From: Ilex aquifolium
Taxonomy: Eukaryota > Streptophyta > Magnoliopsida > Aquifoliales > Aquifoliaceae
Direction of reading: 5' to 3'
Assembly (NCBI GenBank): GCA_951799425.1
Contig: OX637409.1
Span: forward strand, 20,262,460-20,326,459
DNA: 64,000 bases
Shown here: piece by piece, positions 62,079 through 64,000 of the stretch
How positions within the stretch are numbered: the stretch's first letter is position 1
Layout: each line of letters starts with the position of its first letter
Notes under the pieces: model-generated
What the model was told of the DNA's origin: nothing
Seen by the model: the letters and a program-made list of their open reading frames with translations, nothing else
The model's database searches: none
Made by a program: the position numbers and the translations under genes

Positions 62079-62970
62079 TGACGAGCCCAAATTTGACTGG
62101 GCCAAGCCCGATAAAATAAATCGATAAAGGCCCAGATATTAGAAGCCCAAGTCACTAAGACCTATTCAGTCGGGTCAACCCATCCTAAAGGAGTTCAGAA
62201 GGAAGCCAAATGACCAAGGGGCCCCAACAAGAGGTCATCACTTGGGCGCCGCCACTAGGGGTCATCACTTGGGCGCCACCCACTAGGGACTCATCACTTG
62301 GAGTTATCACCTGGACCTCATCACTTGGACCTGGTCACTTGGGCGCCTACTTCTTACCACTCCTCTTCGACTCCGTCACTCCAACTCAAGTCCAACCCAG
62401 CTCAAGAGGACAACTCAAGTTCAACCCAACTCAGAGTCCTCCTCCGATGGAATAGGGACACGAGGGAGAGAATATCGGGATACGCACCGGAGATCTATTC
62501 CTATCTTAACTGTGCTTACCAAAGAGATTTACTCATACCATGATTGTACTTACCAAAATAGTGGAAGACCTCAACTCACCGCCTTACTAAGCCTATATAA
62601 TGTAAGCCCTCTCCACATAGACGGCATGTCCAAAGACCTGGAGACCTCTACTATTAGAGATCCCTACACACAATACACCTCCCTACACACATTGCTATCT
62701 CTCTCTCTCTCTCTCTCCCAAAGGCATTGTAACACCCCGGAGTAAACTCTCCCGGTAACTTTTACTCATCAATAAAGATCTTCGGCCACTGCTGCCGTTC
62801 CCGAGAGTGGAGTGGTCACTCGGACCGAACCACTATATATCTTTGTGTTTGCCTCTATATTTACTGCTTTGTCATTGATCTGTCATTGATTGCTTATTTA
62901 CTGCTCATTAATTACACATGTTCATATATTTGACTGTTGATCTTGCCAAAGATAATTTTGTGCATCATCA
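62079..62970 (+). mobile_element. Solo LTR with U3 minisatellite
   Basis: 892 bp unit starting TGACGAGCCC and ending GCATCATCA, flanked by the perfect 5 bp repeat GTACT (62074-62078 and 62971-62975). TATATAA at about 62594, AATAAA at 62771, then CGGACCGAACCACTATATAT. Relative of 34884-35610. No gag-pol, primer-binding site or second LTR nearby. Confidence 0.9.
62234..62346. repeat. Minisatellite of GTCATCACTTGGGCGCC units
   Basis: Five to six copies of a 14-29 bp unit with the constant core TCATCACTTGG, in U3 of the solo LTR. Confidence 0.85.
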
Positions 62971-62975
62971 GTACT

Positions 62976-63667
62976 AGTGAAGGTATACGGGTAATCTCTC
63001 TCTAGAGACTCTTATTTTACCCCCACTCCTTTTTAACCAAAAAAAAGTTACGCTATGATATATGAAATCCATCACCCCTTGAATTTGCCCAACCCCATGT
63101 GTATGAACCCCATATGTATGGGTTTAATACACTGGACCACTTACAACATCGGCCAAATTGGAGAAAACAGAAAAATTATAATTATAATCACAACATCTCC
63201 ACCTTATAATAGCGCCACCGCTGCAAGTCTGCAACCCCACCTCAATTCACAAACCCCAACACCATCTTCAATTCACACCCCGACCCACTGCGAAAAAGAC
63301 ACACACAACACACAATTACATCTTCAAATCCACCACCACCACCCACCTCATTGCCTCTACATACCTGCCATCCTGGGAGTCTGGGAGCAATGTAGAGTAC
63401 ATGAAGATGATGAGAACAATTGAAAGCAAAGCTTTCGTTGCATTTTTCTAAAAAAAAAAAAAAAGAAAAATCATTTTGATCTGTGAATCCTTCAGACCTG
63501 TAATTCTATGCACTAAATTTATTGATGAATTGTTGGTAAATTTGCAATCAGTGTAAGGTGTGTCACATACAGTTCAAGCATGCTCAAATTAGAAACAGAA
63601 ACAGAGCACCACTCTCAAAGATGGCATAAAAATTACTCTCTCTCTCTCTCTCTCTCTCTCATAATCT
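62976..63667. other. 3' flank of the small Cys-rich protein gene
   Basis: 63055-63423 is open on the plus strand but low-complexity (P/H/T/I-rich) with no family resemblance. Poly-A run at about 63451-63465, CT microsatellite at 63636-63660. The 3' UTR of the right-edge gene may lie here. Confidence 0.4.
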
Positions 63668-63947
63668 CTATGATGGTGGAGGCCCAGGCTCAAATAATGG
63701 AGAGCAACAGCTTGTAAATAGACCACAGCAACCCAGGAACCACAAGCTGCATAGTTGACAAACAGAGAGAGAGAGAGAGAGAGATTAATTCATGAGATTG
63801 GAATTTCACAATTACTAATTTCTCTCTCTAATTTTCTTTACTGTATTAAATAGGACAAAAATAGACTTACCATGATTGAAAACATCCTCTGGTGGAAGGT
63901 GCCGGCGGCGGCAGCAGCGGCTCTTCTGGTGGTGACAATGGATCCAT
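63668..63947 (-). CDS. Small proline- and cysteine-rich protein, 51 aa, two exons
   Basis: Exon 1 63947-63871 reads MDPLSPPEEPLLPPPAPSTR then GCFQS. The donor TG|GTAAGT joins the acceptor ATGCAG at 63747-63752. Exon 2 63746-63668 reads CLWFLGCCGLFTSCCSPLFE then PGPPPS and a stop. The frame is kept across a canonical GT-AG intron of 124 bp, which argues for a real gene. The proline-rich N-terminus plus a short hydrophobic, Cys-dense segment (6 Cys in 20 residues) suggests a small membrane-associated or palmitoylated protein, but I do not recognise a named family and assign no function. A GA microsatellite (63765-63784) lies in the intron. Confidence 0.55.
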
Positions 63948-64000
63948 TTAAACAATGAAGAGAGAGATAAAACTAACAGTAACAAGTACAATAGAGCTCT

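Noticed and set aside
63055-63423. 122-codon plus-strand ORF
   Set aside because: Low-complexity composition, no recognisable domain, no supporting splice or promoter signals.

Overview
This is about 64 kb of an AT-rich, repeat-dense nuclear genome from a flowering plant, most likely a woody eudicot. The plant-type families, short exons with GT-AG introns, long introns loaded with transposons, many (GA)n/(CT)n microsatellites and abundant small DNA transposons all support this. I cannot name the species. All five gene models below were built by reading splice sites by hand, and every exon junction keeps the reading frame.

Layout. (1) 1-3.3 kb: 5' part of a LOG-type cytokinin-activating gene on the minus strand; its 3' exons lie beyond the left edge. 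(2) 3.3-25.8 kb: 22 kb of intergenic DNA that is essentially a transposon graveyard. It holds SINEs, a Tourist-like MITE, a nested stack with a Mutator-like element, a 1.3 kb solo LTR with an internal minisatellite, and a 4.6 kb PIF/Harbinger-like element carrying decayed Myb/SANT-like and viroplasmin-type (Cauli_VI) coding sequence. (3) 25.9-29.3 kb: complete CNGC15-like cyclic nucleotide-gated channel gene (minus, 7 coding exons, 702 aa). (4) 29.3-36 kb: a Mutator-like element with unexplained GC-richer cargo and a nested hAT-like element, a MITE, and a second solo LTR. (5) 36-48.4 kb: complete ATG4 autophagy protease gene (plus, 8 coding exons, 485 aa) with a probable leader intron, a 12-codon uORF and a 5.7 kb intron bearing a Mutator-like element and a LINE tail. 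(6) 48.4-53 kb: intergenic DNA with a hAT-like repeat and a short nad4-derived mitochondrial insert. (7) 53.0-58.5 kb: complete exosome subunit gene, MTR3/RRP41L type (minus, 7 exons, 251 aa). (8) 58.5-63.6 kb: repeats, including an inverted relative of the 24 kb Mutator-like element and a third solo LTR. (9) 63.7-63.95 kb: a two-exon gene for a 51-residue proline/cysteine-rich small protein (minus).

The genes are independent housekeeping or signalling genes (cytokinin activation, Ca2+ channel, autophagy, RNA decay), not a pathway cluster. ATG4 and the exosome gene converge; CNGC15 and ATG4 diverge. LOG followed by CNGC15 recalls Arabidopsis chromosome 2, where LOG1 and CNGC15 are near neighbours (from memory of locus numbers).

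The most unusual pattern is three solo LTRs, each with intact 5 bp target duplications and each with its own short tandem repeat in U3 upstream of the TATA box. I saw no bacterial-type system, CRISPR array or rRNA.
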